A stretch of 64,000 nt of DNA from an uncultured Duncaniella sp. Lineage in GTDB: Bacteria > Bacteroidota > Bacteroidia > Bacteroidales > Muribaculaceae. The notes under the pieces were generated by a model. The model saw only the letters and a list, made by a program, of their open reading frames with translations. It did no database searches and was not told where the DNA came from. Within the stretch, counting starts at the first letter, position 1. Each line of letters starts with the position of its first letter. This document shows positions 43,493 through 51,553 of the stretch, piece by piece. Position numbers and translations under genes: made by a program. Location of the stretch: positions 47,234 through 111,233 of the forward strand of contig CAJTMJ010000007.1 in the NCBI GenBank assembly GCA_910577335.1, given 5' to 3'.

Positions 43493-44452
43493 TCAGATTG
43501 GTTTAACGTCATTAATATCCACAAGGTGATTGATTATGGCAAAAATTGTCAGACCTGCAGGTGAATGTATTCCTAATTTAGAGCAGATGTTTCTTCGATG
43601 AGTGGCGACGGTATAGATCGAAATGCAAAGTTCATCGGCTATCTCCTTATTGGCTTTCCCCTGCGCGATACAGCGGATTATATCCCTTTCCCGTTTGCTT
43701 AATGAATTCAGCTGGTCGTTCTCGTTGTCAGTGAGGTTGCCCTCGTCAACCGGGGTGGAGGAAAGAATTGTGCGGAGATTGTTTTCCAACGTCCTGACAG
43801 CAGGGATGAACAGCCGGTTCTCAACGTCGAAATGCGCCATCATATCCCTTTCACAGGTTATGATGTCGAACAATGCGGCACTTAGCCGGGCATTGTCTTT
43901 TTGCTTATAGTGATAGATGAAAATATCCTTTATCTCTTTAAGTTTTTCAGTCATGGATTCATGGTTGACAGAAAATTGCTCAATGGCAAAATCCTCGTCA
44001 ATTTCATTGTTTAACAGATGTGACACATAATCGAAAATAACTTCATTCTCGTAGTCCATGTGACGTTTGACCTCTACCACATAGTCATCATAAAATTTGA
44101 TAAGCAGCAATGCAGCCTCATTCGTGTCGGAATAATTGATTGCCTCAATAAGATGGTGTCTGATTTTCGGAAGGGTGATGTCGAGAAAGTATGTGTGGGC
44201 ATGTTTAAGGTAACCCATTAGCGACGGCAGGGAAATGCGGCTATAGGAATGCTCATAACCGCTCAGGAGATTGCACACGCAAATAAACGTATCGGTATCC
44301 ACGCCATTGTCACGGCAAATCTTATCTATTGAATTGTCACCGAACCCAAAAGCTATGTTAAACCGACTTATCGCAGGCAATAGCATCGCATTGTCCCGAA
44401 TAAGCTCCCTCATATTGTTTGAAGGCAGATAGCCGCACTGTTTGTCGATCAT
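43493..44452 (-). CDS. RIC-like/hemerythrin sensor fused to a LuxR-type HTH
   Basis: A probable di-iron sensor-regulator of 319 residues. The first 60 residues resemble the N-terminal domain of RIC/ScdA/YtfE iron-centre repair proteins (MRELIRDNAMLLPAISRF). Next is a hemerythrin-like four-helix bundle with ligand-type motifs KIRHHLIE, KRHMDYENEV, VNHESM and AHFDVENRLF. A LuxR/GerE helix-turn-helix (LSKRERDIIRCIAQGKANKE, about 252-271) ends the protein. The ATG at 44452 is chosen because the promoter -7 box at 44479-44486 lies downstream of an earlier ATG at 44509. It probably responds to oxygen, NO or iron status. Confidence 0.82.
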   Translation of the reverse strand: MIDKQCGYLPSNNMRELIRDNAMLLPAISRFNIAFGFGDNSIDKICRDNGVDTDTFICVCNLLSGYEHSYSRISLPSLMGYLKHAHTYFLDITLPKIRHHLIEAINYSDTNEAALLLIKFYDDYVVEVKRHMDYENEVIFDYVSHLLNNEIDEDFAIEQFSVNHESMTEKLKEIKDIFIYHYKQKDNARLSAALFDIITCERDMMAHFDVENRLFIPAVRTLENNLRTILSSTPVDEGNLTDNENDQLNSLSKRERDIIRCIAQGKANKEIADELCISIYTVATHRRNICSKLGIHSPAGLTIFAIINHLVDINDVKPI

Positions 44453-44478
44453 GTCAGTCAAGTATATTTTTACCCATG

Positions 44479-44515
44479 CAAAATTACTTCGGTAATGTTG
44501 CGTAGGCAATACCTA
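44479..44515 (-). promoter_or_regulatory. Promoter and candidate operator of the hemerythrin-LuxR gene
   Basis: On the minus strand: TTG (44509-44507), N20, TAATTTTG (44486-44479). The -33 element is embedded in the palindrome TAGGCAATACCTA (44503-44515), which contains AGGTATTGCC on the minus strand, the same 10 nt as in the divergent promoter. Confidence 0.7.
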
Positions 44516-44594
44516 AAAATAGTTATTTATGAACGCCTGACAGCCATAATCCTCATCGATACTGTCTATTATGTCAATGGAAAACCATCAAATT

Positions 44595-44631
44595 AAGGTA
44601 TTGCCGCCCCAAGAGATCGTCTCTAATTTTG
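44595..44631 (+). promoter_or_regulatory. Promoter and candidate operator of the calycin/TonB operon
   Basis: TTG (44601-44603), N20, TAATTTTG (44624-44631). AGGTATTGCC at 44596-44605 overlaps the -33 element exactly as in the divergent regulator promoter. Confidence 0.7.
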
Positions 44632-44662
44632 CGCTTGAAAAAACAATCTAAACAAAACTACA

Positions 44663-45142
44663 ATGGAAAAAGTAAAATTGATTTTGAGTGTAATAGCCAT
44701 TTGTCTTGGGCTTGGAGGGACGTTAACATCATGCTCTGAAAATGATGATGAACCGGCAGTCGGAGCTGCAAAACAGATTGCCGGAACTTACGTCGGTGAC
44801 ATAACATGCAGTGTGCTTAACATGGAACTCAAGTATGAGTCGCTTGCCGTAAAGCTTGTAGCGACCGATGATGCCACAGTGGTGGTTACTATTCCGTCAT
44901 TCGGTGGAAATGGTCACAACACGCTACCATCTTTTGATGTCCCTGCGGTGAAAGTCAGCGGTGACAACGGAATATATGAAATCGCCACAACCGACTTCAG
45001 CGGGACGAATGATGCCGGGCAGTTTTATTCGGGGATGCTGCATGGAACTGTCGTCGATGGGATACTGACATTGGAATTCAGCCTACACATCGGAGCAATG
45101 CCGATGCCTATGACTTGCAAATTCATATCAATAGGTGATTGA
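44663..45142 (+). CDS. Calycin-like domain lipoprotein
   Basis: A 159-residue surface or periplasmic lipoprotein with lipobox LTSC (Cys near 24). The mature part (IAGTYVGDITCSV ... YSGMLHGTVVDGILTLEFSL) fits the Bacteroidetes calycin-like family, a small beta barrel that may bind a hydrophobic ligand. It is first in an operon with a TonB receptor (3-bp gap) and a membrane protein, suggesting a ligand-capturing role in uptake. Confidence 0.8.
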   Translation: MEKVKLILSVIAICLGLGGTLTSCSENDDEPAVGAAKQIAGTYVGDITCSVLNMELKYESLAVKLVATDDATVVVTIPSFGGNGHNTLPSFDVPAVKVSGDNGIYEIATTDFSGTNDAGQFYSGMLHGTVVDGILTLEFSLHIGAMPMPMTCKFISIGD

Positions 45143-45145
45143 CAG

Positions 45146-47110
45146 ATGACAGGTGGAATGATTAGATTCATACTACTGACAATAGGTGTAATCCTGACTC
45201 GTCAGGCACTCCTTGCCGGCAGTAATGTCGGCAATGGGGCTGTCGTTGACTCTGTGGATTTCTCGACGTTGGACGAGGTGGTTGTCACAGCGACACGTAC
45301 TCCCAAGACGCTTAAAAATGTACCGATTGCTACCAGACTGATAACCGAAAAGGAGATAAAGAAAGCGGATGCGACTGATATACAAGAGCTGCTCACTCAG
45401 GAAATACCCGGACTGGAATTCGGGTATGCCATGAGTCAGGAGACCTCTCTTAATATGAACGGATTTGGCGGGAATGCAGTGCTTTTCCTCGTGGACGGGG
45501 AGAGACTTGCCGGTGAGACTATGGATAATGTGGACTACAACCGTTTGAATCTCGGAAATGTCGGGAGAGTGGAGATTGTCAAAGGTGCGGCATCGTCTGT
45601 CTATGGGGCAAATGCCGTCGGGGGTGTTGTAAATCTTATAACTAAGGAGAGGACGGAGCCGTGGCACTTAAATCTAAATTCCCGTTATAATAGCTTCGGT
45701 AATGGTTGGCGAAATGGTATAGACTTGAATTTCAATAGCCAAAAATGGAATTCAAACATCTCGGTACAGTTTTCGAAAGTGAAGACAGTCAGGCTCGCAG
45801 ATCCCTTTGACACGGAGTCAATGGTTCATGAAATTTTCGGTGGTGACATTCTTAATGTCAAGGAGCGACTGGTATTCCGGGCAGCAGACAGGCTCCGATT
45901 GATTGCCCGAGGAGGTTATTTTGAGAGGGTGAGCAACCGTGTGAATTACGACGACCACTACAAGGATTATAATGGTGGGATACGTGGTATATGGAAATTA
46001 GCCTCCGATCAAAACTTGGAGTTTTCATACAGTTATGATCAATATGACAAGTGCCGTTTCATATCGGGTGAAAGGACGGATGACCACGATTACAGCAACA
46101 GGCAGAATATTGTTCATGCGTTGTATTCGAAGGGTGGCGGCTCGATGGGGATAACAGCGGGAGCGGATTACATGCATGATTTTCTCTCGACCTATCAGTT
46201 TGCTGATGATAAAACTCATTCACAGACTACGATAGATGCCTTTGTCCAGTTAGACTGGAATCCGCTGTCGTGGGTAAATGTGGTTTTGGGCGTCAGAGAT
46301 GATTTTTTCTCGGAGTCGAACCTCAATGCTCTTACAGCGAGATTTGCAGCGTTGCTAAAATTAAAACCGATGTCTATCAGGGGATCATATTCCGGAGGGT
46401 TCCGTGCTCCGACGCTTAAGGAAATGTATATGTGTTTTGACATGGCTGGAATTCAGATGATATATGGGAATCCGGACTTGAAACCGGAAAGGAGTAATAA
46501 TTTTAATATCTCGATAGAGAAAAACGGACAAATATTCGGTAATTTTGCAGCCGGAGCTTATAGCGTAACCTTGTCAGGTTTCTATAATTATTATGACAGC
46601 CGCATCACCACTACCGATTACCCGGCAAAAACGACTGATGAGCCGGGAGCAATATACACAAATGAGAAGGGTGTCAGAGTTATGGGGCTTGACTTGAATG
46701 CACGTTACACTTCTTGCTGCGGAGTGGGCGCGGCTGTGAGTTACAATTACCTGCATACGTCAGGAAATAGTATAGATTCCCAGTTTTCGCAACCTCGACC
46801 ACATTCCGCCACATGGCGCCTTGACTATGACAGGCAGATAAAACGTAATTATGGCATATATGCGGCTCTTTCGGGACGATATCTATCGAAACCTGACAGC
46901 GAGTATAGGACTGACAATGCCTATTCAGTATGGAAATTTGCAGTACAGCAAAGGATAAAGGGTGGAATCAATATAAATCTCACGATGGATAATATTTTCA
47001 ATTATCGTCCCGTTGTCTATTATTGGAATTCTTTGCCTACTACAGGACGGAGCTGGTCGGTTGGCATTTCAATAGATGTGAATGAACTGTTTAATAAACA
47101 TAAAGCATGA
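45146..47110 (+). CDS. TonB-dependent receptor, HmuR/CirA-like
   Basis: An outer-membrane receptor of 654 residues: signal peptide, TonB-box region LDEVVVTATRTPKTL (about 34-48), plug (about 50-165; NGFGGNAVLFLVDGERL) and barrel. The barrel holds FRAP (about 425) and NPDL (about 450) motifs, as in haem and siderophore receptors, but no His lies between them; the interval is rich in Met and holds one Cys. There is no carboxypeptidase-like domain and no SusD. Uptake of haem or a metal chelate is likely but inferred. Confidence 0.88.
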   Translation: MTGGMIRFILLTIGVILTRQALLAGSNVGNGAVVDSVDFSTLDEVVVTATRTPKTLKNVPIATRLITEKEIKKADATDIQELLTQEIPGLEFGYAMSQETSLNMNGFGGNAVLFLVDGERLAGETMDNVDYNRLNLGNVGRVEIVKGAASSVYGANAVGGVVNLITKERTEPWHLNLNSRYNSFGNGWRNGIDLNFNSQKWNSNISVQFSKVKTVRLADPFDTESMVHEIFGGDILNVKERLVFRAADRLRLIARGGYFERVSNRVNYDDHYKDYNGGIRGIWKLASDQNLEFSYSYDQYDKCRFISGERTDDHDYSNRQNIVHALYSKGGGSMGITAGADYMHDFLSTYQFADDKTHSQTTIDAFVQLDWNPLSWVNVVLGVRDDFFSESNLNALTARFAALLKLKPMSIRGSYSGGFRAPTLKEMYMCFDMAGIQMIYGNPDLKPERSNNFNISIEKNGQIFGNFAAGAYSVTLSGFYNYYDSRITTTDYPAKTTDEPGAIYTNEKGVRVMGLDLNARYTSCCGVGAAVSYNYLHTSGNSIDSQFSQPRPHSATWRLDYDRQIKRNYGIYAALSGRYLSKPDSEYRTDNAYSVWKFAVQQRIKGGININLTMDNIFNYRPVVYYWNSLPTTGRSWSVGISIDVNELFNKHKA

Positions 47111-47985
47111 TGGAACAGAATCAAAGAAATAAAAAATATTGGGGTAAGGCATTGGCGTCATTCTTGCTCGTGTTTCTTATGATGCCTCTTGGACATGCGC
47201 TCATGATACTTATGGAGCACACCATGAGTGATGCCGCTCTTCATTATTCTGCGTTTGCCATGGGTGGTGTGGGATTGGCAATTGTCATCGTAGGTGTATT
47301 TGTCAAAGGTGACACACGTCAGACGTTATATGGTCTGTTTGGAAGTATGCTATTTTGGACGGGATGGGTTGAGTTTTTGTTTATGTATTATGCTAACCGT
47401 TTCGGCACTCAGCCACTTATTGATCCGCAGACAGGGGAGGTGGTCACACGTCCCGAATACCTGATAATGCCGGCATCGTTCGGGTTTTGGATGATGGTCA
47501 TGGTGATGTATCTGTTCTGTTCAAGAACCGGCTGCAATTTCATCAACTGGTGGCAACGACGTGTGTTTGGGAAAAGCCGGATTCAGATAGTCACGCACTC
47601 CATGACACGGCATGTGTCTATTGTCACATTCATGGAACTGGTTATGATAATGTGGGGGAGCTATCTACTGCTGATGTTCTGCTATGATGATAATTTTCTC
47701 GGCGACCGCCATCCTGTCACTATGATTGTCGGGGTCGGATGTCTCATAGGTTCATTCTTTATATTCGCCAAACAATTGAAACTGTCGGCATGGGGCGCTA
47801 ACATAAGAATGGCTATAGCCACAGTCATAGTTTTCTGGACTCCCGTTGAAATTATGGGACGTATACATTTGTTTAAGGAAATATGGATTGAGCCGATGAA
47901 ATATATGACTGAGATGGCAATAATTTTGTTGGCGTTTATATTCCTTGCAGTTTACCTCTGGATAAAATCAAAACATAAACATTGA
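47107..47985 (+). CDS. Polytopic membrane protein, unknown function
   Basis: A 292-residue protein with about seven transmembrane helices. It is notably rich in Met, with His in or near the helices (MMPLGHALMILMEHTMSD, about 25-42). I do not recognise the family. Its start overlaps the receptor stop in an ATGA, so translation is coupled. By position it could move the imported ligand across the inner membrane or energise or regulate uptake; both are inference. Confidence 0.75.
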   Translation: MMEQNQRNKKYWGKALASFLLVFLMMPLGHALMILMEHTMSDAALHYSAFAMGGVGLAIVIVGVFVKGDTRQTLYGLFGSMLFWTGWVEFLFMYYANRFGTQPLIDPQTGEVVTRPEYLIMPASFGFWMMVMVMYLFCSRTGCNFINWWQRRVFGKSRIQIVTHSMTRHVSIVTFMELVMIMWGSYLLLMFCYDDNFLGDRHPVTMIVGVGCLIGSFFIFAKQLKLSAWGANIRMAIATVIVFWTPVEIMGRIHLFKEIWIEPMKYMTEMAIILLAFIFLAVYLWIKSKHKH

Positions 47986-48129
47986 TTCTTGGGATCTAAG
48001 GAACATACTTCCTGACCCTTCATGCTATAGGAGGGCAAGGTTACAATTTTTTGCCAAATAGGGAGATTTTATACAATTGTGATTTTTGGCATAGCGAGCT
48101 CACGTTCCATATTTATAACTAAACTTGAG

Positions 48130-48552
48130 CTATGAATTTAATTCTGGATTGGTTAAAATTAGAGATTTAATTGCAATGATGAAATCTTCGGTTTTTGGTC
48201 GTAAAATGGAATATAGTTCCTCATCACAGTAAATAAAATCTTCATAATCACCAGTCTGACGGTTCTCGAACAATTGCATGAAAGTTTTTCCGTGTTTTCT
48301 GTCAAGCAAACCTGTTCTTACGAATTTAAGAGACAACATACTTTTAATTCCCGAATGAGTAGAACATTCAACTTCGTAGGCAAGCATTAATGCTGATGTC
48401 GCATAAAAAGCTGCATAATAAAGACGATTAACAGCCGTGTTGAAATAATTTCCGGCAGCATTATAATCAGCTTCTTTCAGCGTTTCCACTGCACGTTGGA
48501 GCCGATAATCAATCAACGCTTTGCGTGATTCAGTATCAAAACGTTCGTTCAT
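48130..48552 (-). CDS. HEPN domain protein (toxin-type partner of MNT)
   Basis: A 140-residue all-helical HEPN protein with the typical NRLYYAAFYATSALM segment (about 47-61). The RNase motif Rx4-6H of classical HEPN toxins is not evident, which places it in the UPF0332-like group. It overlaps the nucleotidyltransferase gene by 4 bp, the standard order for HEPN/MNT modules. Confidence 0.85.
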   Translation of the reverse strand: MNERFDTESRKALIDYRLQRAVETLKEADYNAAGNYFNTAVNRLYYAAFYATSALMLAYEVECSTHSGIKSMLSLKFVRTGLLDRKHGKTFMQLFENRQTGDYEDFIYCDEELYSILRPKTEDFIIAIKSLILTNPELNS

Positions 48553-48866
48553 ATTCTAATACCATCTCGTTCGACATTGCATGTGAAGGGAGTCTTCATT
48601 TTTTTCCACATACTTTTAAGCAAAATCAAGGGAGAGATTACCACATTCCAGTCGAGTTCTAAATCATATAATTTGCCAAAAATTTCGGTTTTTCGTTTTG
48701 CGAATATAGCTGGTGATATTGTGTCAGGTAATAAAATTAATATGTCGAAGTCTGAATCAGGTCGCATGGATCCGCGTGCTCTGGACCCATATAGGATAGT
48801 TTCCGCCTCGGGAATCTCTGTCCTCATGAGTTGAGAAATTGATTTTATGACTTCGCTTTGATTCAT
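48549..48866 (-). CDS. MNT-type nucleotidyltransferase (antitoxin of HEPN/MNT)
   Basis: A 105-residue minimal nucleotidyltransferase with the catalytic GSRARGSMRPDSDFDILILL motif (about 27-46). In HEPN/MNT systems it neutralises the HEPN toxin, in known cases by AMPylating it. The ATG at 48866 is chosen because the promoter at 48897-48927 excludes an earlier ATG at 48926. Confidence 0.87.
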   Translation of the reverse strand: MNQSEVIKSISQLMRTEIPEAETILYGSRARGSMRPDSDFDILILLPDTISPAIFAKRKTEIFGKLYDLELDWNVVISPLILLKSMWKKMKTPFTCNVERDGIRI

Positions 48867-48896
48867 AATTAAGTTATTATTAAGCCTGTTTAAATG

Positions 48897-48927
48897 CAAA
48901 AGTACTATTATTTCTTTATAAAACAAA
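48897..48927 (-). promoter_or_regulatory. Promoter of the HEPN/MNT operon
   Basis: A consensus Bacteroidetes promoter on the minus strand: TTTG (48927-48924), exactly 19 nt, TACTTTTG (48904-48897). Confidence 0.8.
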
Positions 48928-48951
48928 ACTTTGACCGATATTACTCCTAAA

Positions 48952-48993
48952 TTAGATCATTTTGTTAGTGCAGGTTTGCAAACTCAATCAGGG
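48952..48993 (-). repeat. 42-nt element upstream of the HEPN/MNT promoter (copy 1)
   Basis: Identical to 50583-50624 except for one base (C/T), with weaker similarity continuing to about 49032 (GGCTAAAAG). It begins 24 bp upstream of the -33 box. Confidence 0.75.
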
Positions 48994-49040
48994 ATGGGCT
49001 TTTGGGGAGAGAGTCTGTATGAGGGCTAAAAGGTTTTTGT

Positions 49041-49916
49041 TTATTTTTCGCTGTTAGGGCATCTCTCTAATCTCCGACCAGTTTTATCTATATAATACCA
49101 ATCGTTACTTTCCCACCGCCAATGCTCTCCTTCATCGACCCGTATGCCTGTATCCGTCACCCTTGCTTTACCGTTTTCAAAGGGAAATCCAAACGCAAAC
49201 CGAGGTGTTATAACTGTTTTCCCTTTGTCATCGGCATATCCGATTTTTCCTCTCTCATCTACTATACGGTAAAGCCCATCTCTGACATAATCATCGCCAT
49301 TGTCAAATTGAAAAGCACGATATTTTGTATTCACCCTATTGTCATAATCGGTCTTTTTAAACATTATGGGCAACGTCATCCATTGATTTATGGTAATTGA
49401 ATCAAGTTTGCCGGGAGTAAATTTTGGGAAAGATTTTATAATTCTAATCGCTTCCGCATCAAGGTAAGGATCTTTACTTTTCACTACCTTGATTGAATCT
49501 ACGTTTCCCTTCTTATCAACAAGGAACTGCACAACAACCCTCCCTTGTATATTTTCATCGTATGCCTGTTTGGGAAACCTTAGATTGTCGTAAATATAAG
49601 AAATCATTGCGACTTTTCCTCCGGGGAACTGAGGAGGAGTCTCATATTCGATATAAGACTGCTCGTCGGCTTGCTTTTCATTGACCTCAACATCTTCTTT
49701 GTCAAGGATAATTCCTACTTTGTCGGCTCGCTTAAACCGTAGTAACGGAGAGTCGAATACCTCTTTTTGAACCGCAACTTCCTCTTCACTTTGCGTAGCA
49801 ACGGGATTATTCGTGCCCCTATCGTCAGAAAGAGTTCGGTATGTCTTGTGGGAGCAGCTTATGGCTATCGCCAAAACCGCCAACGATAGTATGTGTATCA
49901 AGTTTTTCATAGCCAA
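49041..49916 (-). CDS. TonB C-terminal domain lipoprotein with WG-type repeat
   Basis: A 291-residue protein. Lipobox AISC (Cys near 21); a TonB C-terminal domain (about 90-190; PPQFPGGKVAMISYI, GRVVVQFLVDKKGNVDSIKV) and a C-terminal WG-like repeat region (KIGYADDKGKTVITPRFAFG). There is no transmembrane anchor of a true TonB, so it is a lipid-anchored relative as found in many Bacteroidetes. An ATG two codons in (49910) is an equal start. Confidence 0.82.
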   Translation of the reverse strand: MAMKNLIHILSLAVLAIAISCSHKTYRTLSDDRGTNNPVATQSEEEVAVQKEVFDSPLLRFKRADKVGIILDKEDVEVNEKQADEQSYIEYETPPQFPGGKVAMISYIYDNLRFPKQAYDENIQGRVVVQFLVDKKGNVDSIKVVKSKDPYLDAEAIRIIKSFPKFTPGKLDSITINQWMTLPIMFKKTDYDNRVNTKYRAFQFDNGDDYVRDGLYRIVDERGKIGYADDKGKTVITPRFAFGFPFENGKARVTDTGIRVDEGEHWRWESNDWYYIDKTGRRLERCPNSEK

Positions 49917-49955
49917 TGATTTGATTTAGAGCTTGTTTAAAAACAAATGTGAATG

Positions 49956-49980
49956 AAAAATGAGCATCAGTCGGATGCTC
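49956..49980 (-). terminator. Terminator after the DinJ/YafQ operon
   Basis: GAGCATC-N5-GATGCTC stem followed on the minus strand by ATTTTTC, about 50 bp past the YafQ stop. Confidence 0.6.
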
Positions 49981-50031
49981 AGGCATTTATCCTTTGTGGA
50001 TTGTTTAAATAGATGGAAAAACACAAACCTC

Positions 50032-50307
50032 TTAGAATAAATCTGAGTGAGAACCTGTGTCGATGAAAAGCAACTTAAGTTCCGTGTCATTTTGCTCCCA
50101 AATCAAAAGCCAGTCGGATTGGATGTGGCATTCCCAACAGTTCACGTAAATGCCTGAAAGTTTATGTGGGCGGTATACAGCCGGCAATGAACCGTTTTTC
50201 GCCAGAATGCCAATAACTTTTGATAGTTTCGATAAGTCAAGCCCCCTCTTGGCACATCGTTTTAAAGCTTTTTCAAAACGTTTGCTGGTTATGACGTCAT
50301 AACTCAT
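50032..50307 (-). CDS. YafQ-type mRNA interferase toxin
   Basis: A 91-residue RelE-superfamily toxin that cuts mRNA on the ribosome. The family features KRFEKALKRCAKRGLDLSKL (about 9-28), HKLSGIYVNCWECHI and the ending LLFIDTGSHSDLF are all present, including the C-terminal His and Phe used in catalysis. It overlaps the antitoxin gene by 4 bp. The module looks intact. Confidence 0.92.
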   Translation of the reverse strand: MSYDVITSKRFEKALKRCAKRGLDLSKLSKVIGILAKNGSLPAVYRPHKLSGIYVNCWECHIQSDWLLIWEQNDTELKLLFIDTGSHSDLF

Positions 50308-50522
50308 TTGTCAATATGATTTATGTGGTCAATAAGGGCATCTACACTTTCCCAATAGGTCACTTCTCCGTTTCTTACCTCCTCTATTGCCATTTCGAGT
50401 TCAGTCTTACGCTTCGCTTTCCTCACCGGTTTGGCTATTGAAACACCGTCAAGAGCACTTAGCACTTTTTTTAAGCTTGGCAGTATTGCAGGATTTTCTA
50501 TGTTCAAAACAAGTTGTGTCAT
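50304..50522 (-). CDS. DinJ/RelB-like antitoxin
   Basis: A 72-residue acidic/basic helical protein preceding and overlapping yafQ. The RelB/DinJ ribbon-helix-helix is weakly visible at the N-terminus; the C-terminal part (TYWESVDALIDHINHI) would wrap the toxin. Identification rests mainly on the partner. Confidence 0.8.
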   Translation of the reverse strand: MTQLVLNIENPAILPSLKKVLSALDGVSIAKPVRKAKRKTELEMAIEEVRNGEVTYWESVDALIDHINHIDK

Positions 50523-50547
50523 GATGTCCGGAATTTGATTTATAATG

Positions 50548-50579
50548 CAAATTTACGATTTATTTGTTAGTAAAACAAA
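50548..50579 (-). promoter_or_regulatory. Promoter of the DinJ/YafQ operon
   Basis: Minus strand: TTTG (50579-50576), N20, TAAATTTG (50555-50548), 26 bp before the antitoxin start. Confidence 0.75.
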
Positions 50580-50582
50580 ATG

Positions 50583-50624
50583 TTAGATCATTTTGTTAGT
50601 GTAGGTTTGCAAACTCAATCAGGG
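50583..50624 (-). repeat. 42-nt element upstream of the DinJ/YafQ promoter (copy 2)
   Basis: One mismatch to 48952-48993. It starts 3 bp upstream of the -33 box and continues with weaker similarity to about 50665, running into the stop of the next gene. Confidence 0.75.
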
Positions 50625-50658
50625 TATGTGGATTTTGGAGGCAGAGCTTTTATGTAGG

Positions 50659-51162
50659 CTAAAAGATTATGGTGAAATTCATTGCCGGGGTGTAGGATAG
50701 GTTTTGATTAATAGTCGGTTTGCTAATCTGTGTTAAGCCCATGCTCATGCCAATCTTTTTCGCTTTGTTACGGTAGTGATAGGCGCTGAATAAGATCGGG
50801 ATACTTGCAACAGTCAATCCAAGACCTGAGCATAGGATGATGGGTCCCGCTTTTGTTTTATCACTGTTAGATCCGTGGATACTGGCTAAAGCGAGGGATA
50901 CAATGGTTCCTACACCGGTTGCGGTAACCCCAACTCCAAAAGTTGTCCAGCCTACGGCACGCAATGCTTTATATTTGCCCCATTCGGGGGTATTCTTGTA
51001 GGCATCCTTCATAAGTAAGGATGACACTGGTTGCTGTTCTTGATTGTGGATGGTTGATTCTGTGACAGTTTGATCTGTTTGGATGGGATTGATTGCGTCC
51101 GTTTGGGAATAGGCGCAAATTGTGGAGATTGCAAAAAATATAAATGTTATTAATTTTTTCAT
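50659..51162 (-). CDS. Hypothetical membrane protein with signal peptide
   Basis: A 167-residue protein: signal peptide (about 1-19, ending AYSQ), then a linker and two glycine/alanine-rich transmembrane helices (about 72-96 and 108-128). The type is common in Bacteroidetes, but no function is known. Not linked by operon to its neighbours. Confidence 0.68.
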   Translation of the reverse strand: MKKLITFIFFAISTICAYSQTDAINPIQTDQTVTESTIHNQEQQPVSSLLMKDAYKNTPEWGKYKALRAVGWTTFGVGVTATGVGTIVSLALASIHGSNSDKTKAGPIILCSGLGLTVASIPILFSAYHYRNKAKKIGMSMGLTQISKPTINQNLSYTPAMNFTIIF

Positions 51163-51354
51163 TCTTATAGTTCGTGTTTGTGTTTTATGAATATAATGAT
51201 TGGTGTTTGGAAATTGGAATACAAAATTAGATATTGTTTTGCAATGAATTGTAATTCAGTAAGTTAAAAAAACAAATGCACCGAGTGTGACAAGTTAAAT
51301 AAAGCTAAAGTGGATTTTATCGTCTTTAAAACTCTATATGTCAGAAATTTGTTG

Positions 51355-51362
51355 TACCTTTG
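51355..51362 (+). promoter_or_regulatory. -7 box of the GNAT pair
   Basis: TACCTTTG, 30 bp before the ATG at 51393. Confidence 0.55.
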
Positions 51363-51392
51363 AAATCTAATAGTAACCGAAGGAGTACTTGC

Positions 51393-51551
51393 ATGGCACG
51401 ACCTATCAAAGAAACCCCGGTGTTAAGGGGTAAAGACGCTGAAAATTTCGCCAAGAGAATGTCGAATCCGGCCCCTGTCAGTAAAGCTGAGAAGGAAGCG
51501 GCGAAAAAGGCATATGAGATGTTCAAAGCCATAAGCACATTCCAGATGTAA
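51393..51551 (+). CDS. Small antitoxin-like protein preceding a GNAT gene
   Basis: A 52-residue basic protein (MARPIKETPVLRGKDAENFA start) with a helical C-terminus. Its position 2 bp upstream of a GNAT gene matches small antitoxins of GNAT toxin-antitoxin pairs. The ATG at 51393 is used because an upstream frame opening at 51360 overlaps the promoter. Confidence 0.65.
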   Translation: MARPIKETPVLRGKDAENFAKRMSNPAPVSKAEKEAAKKAYEMFKAISTFQM

Positions 51552-51553
51552 TT

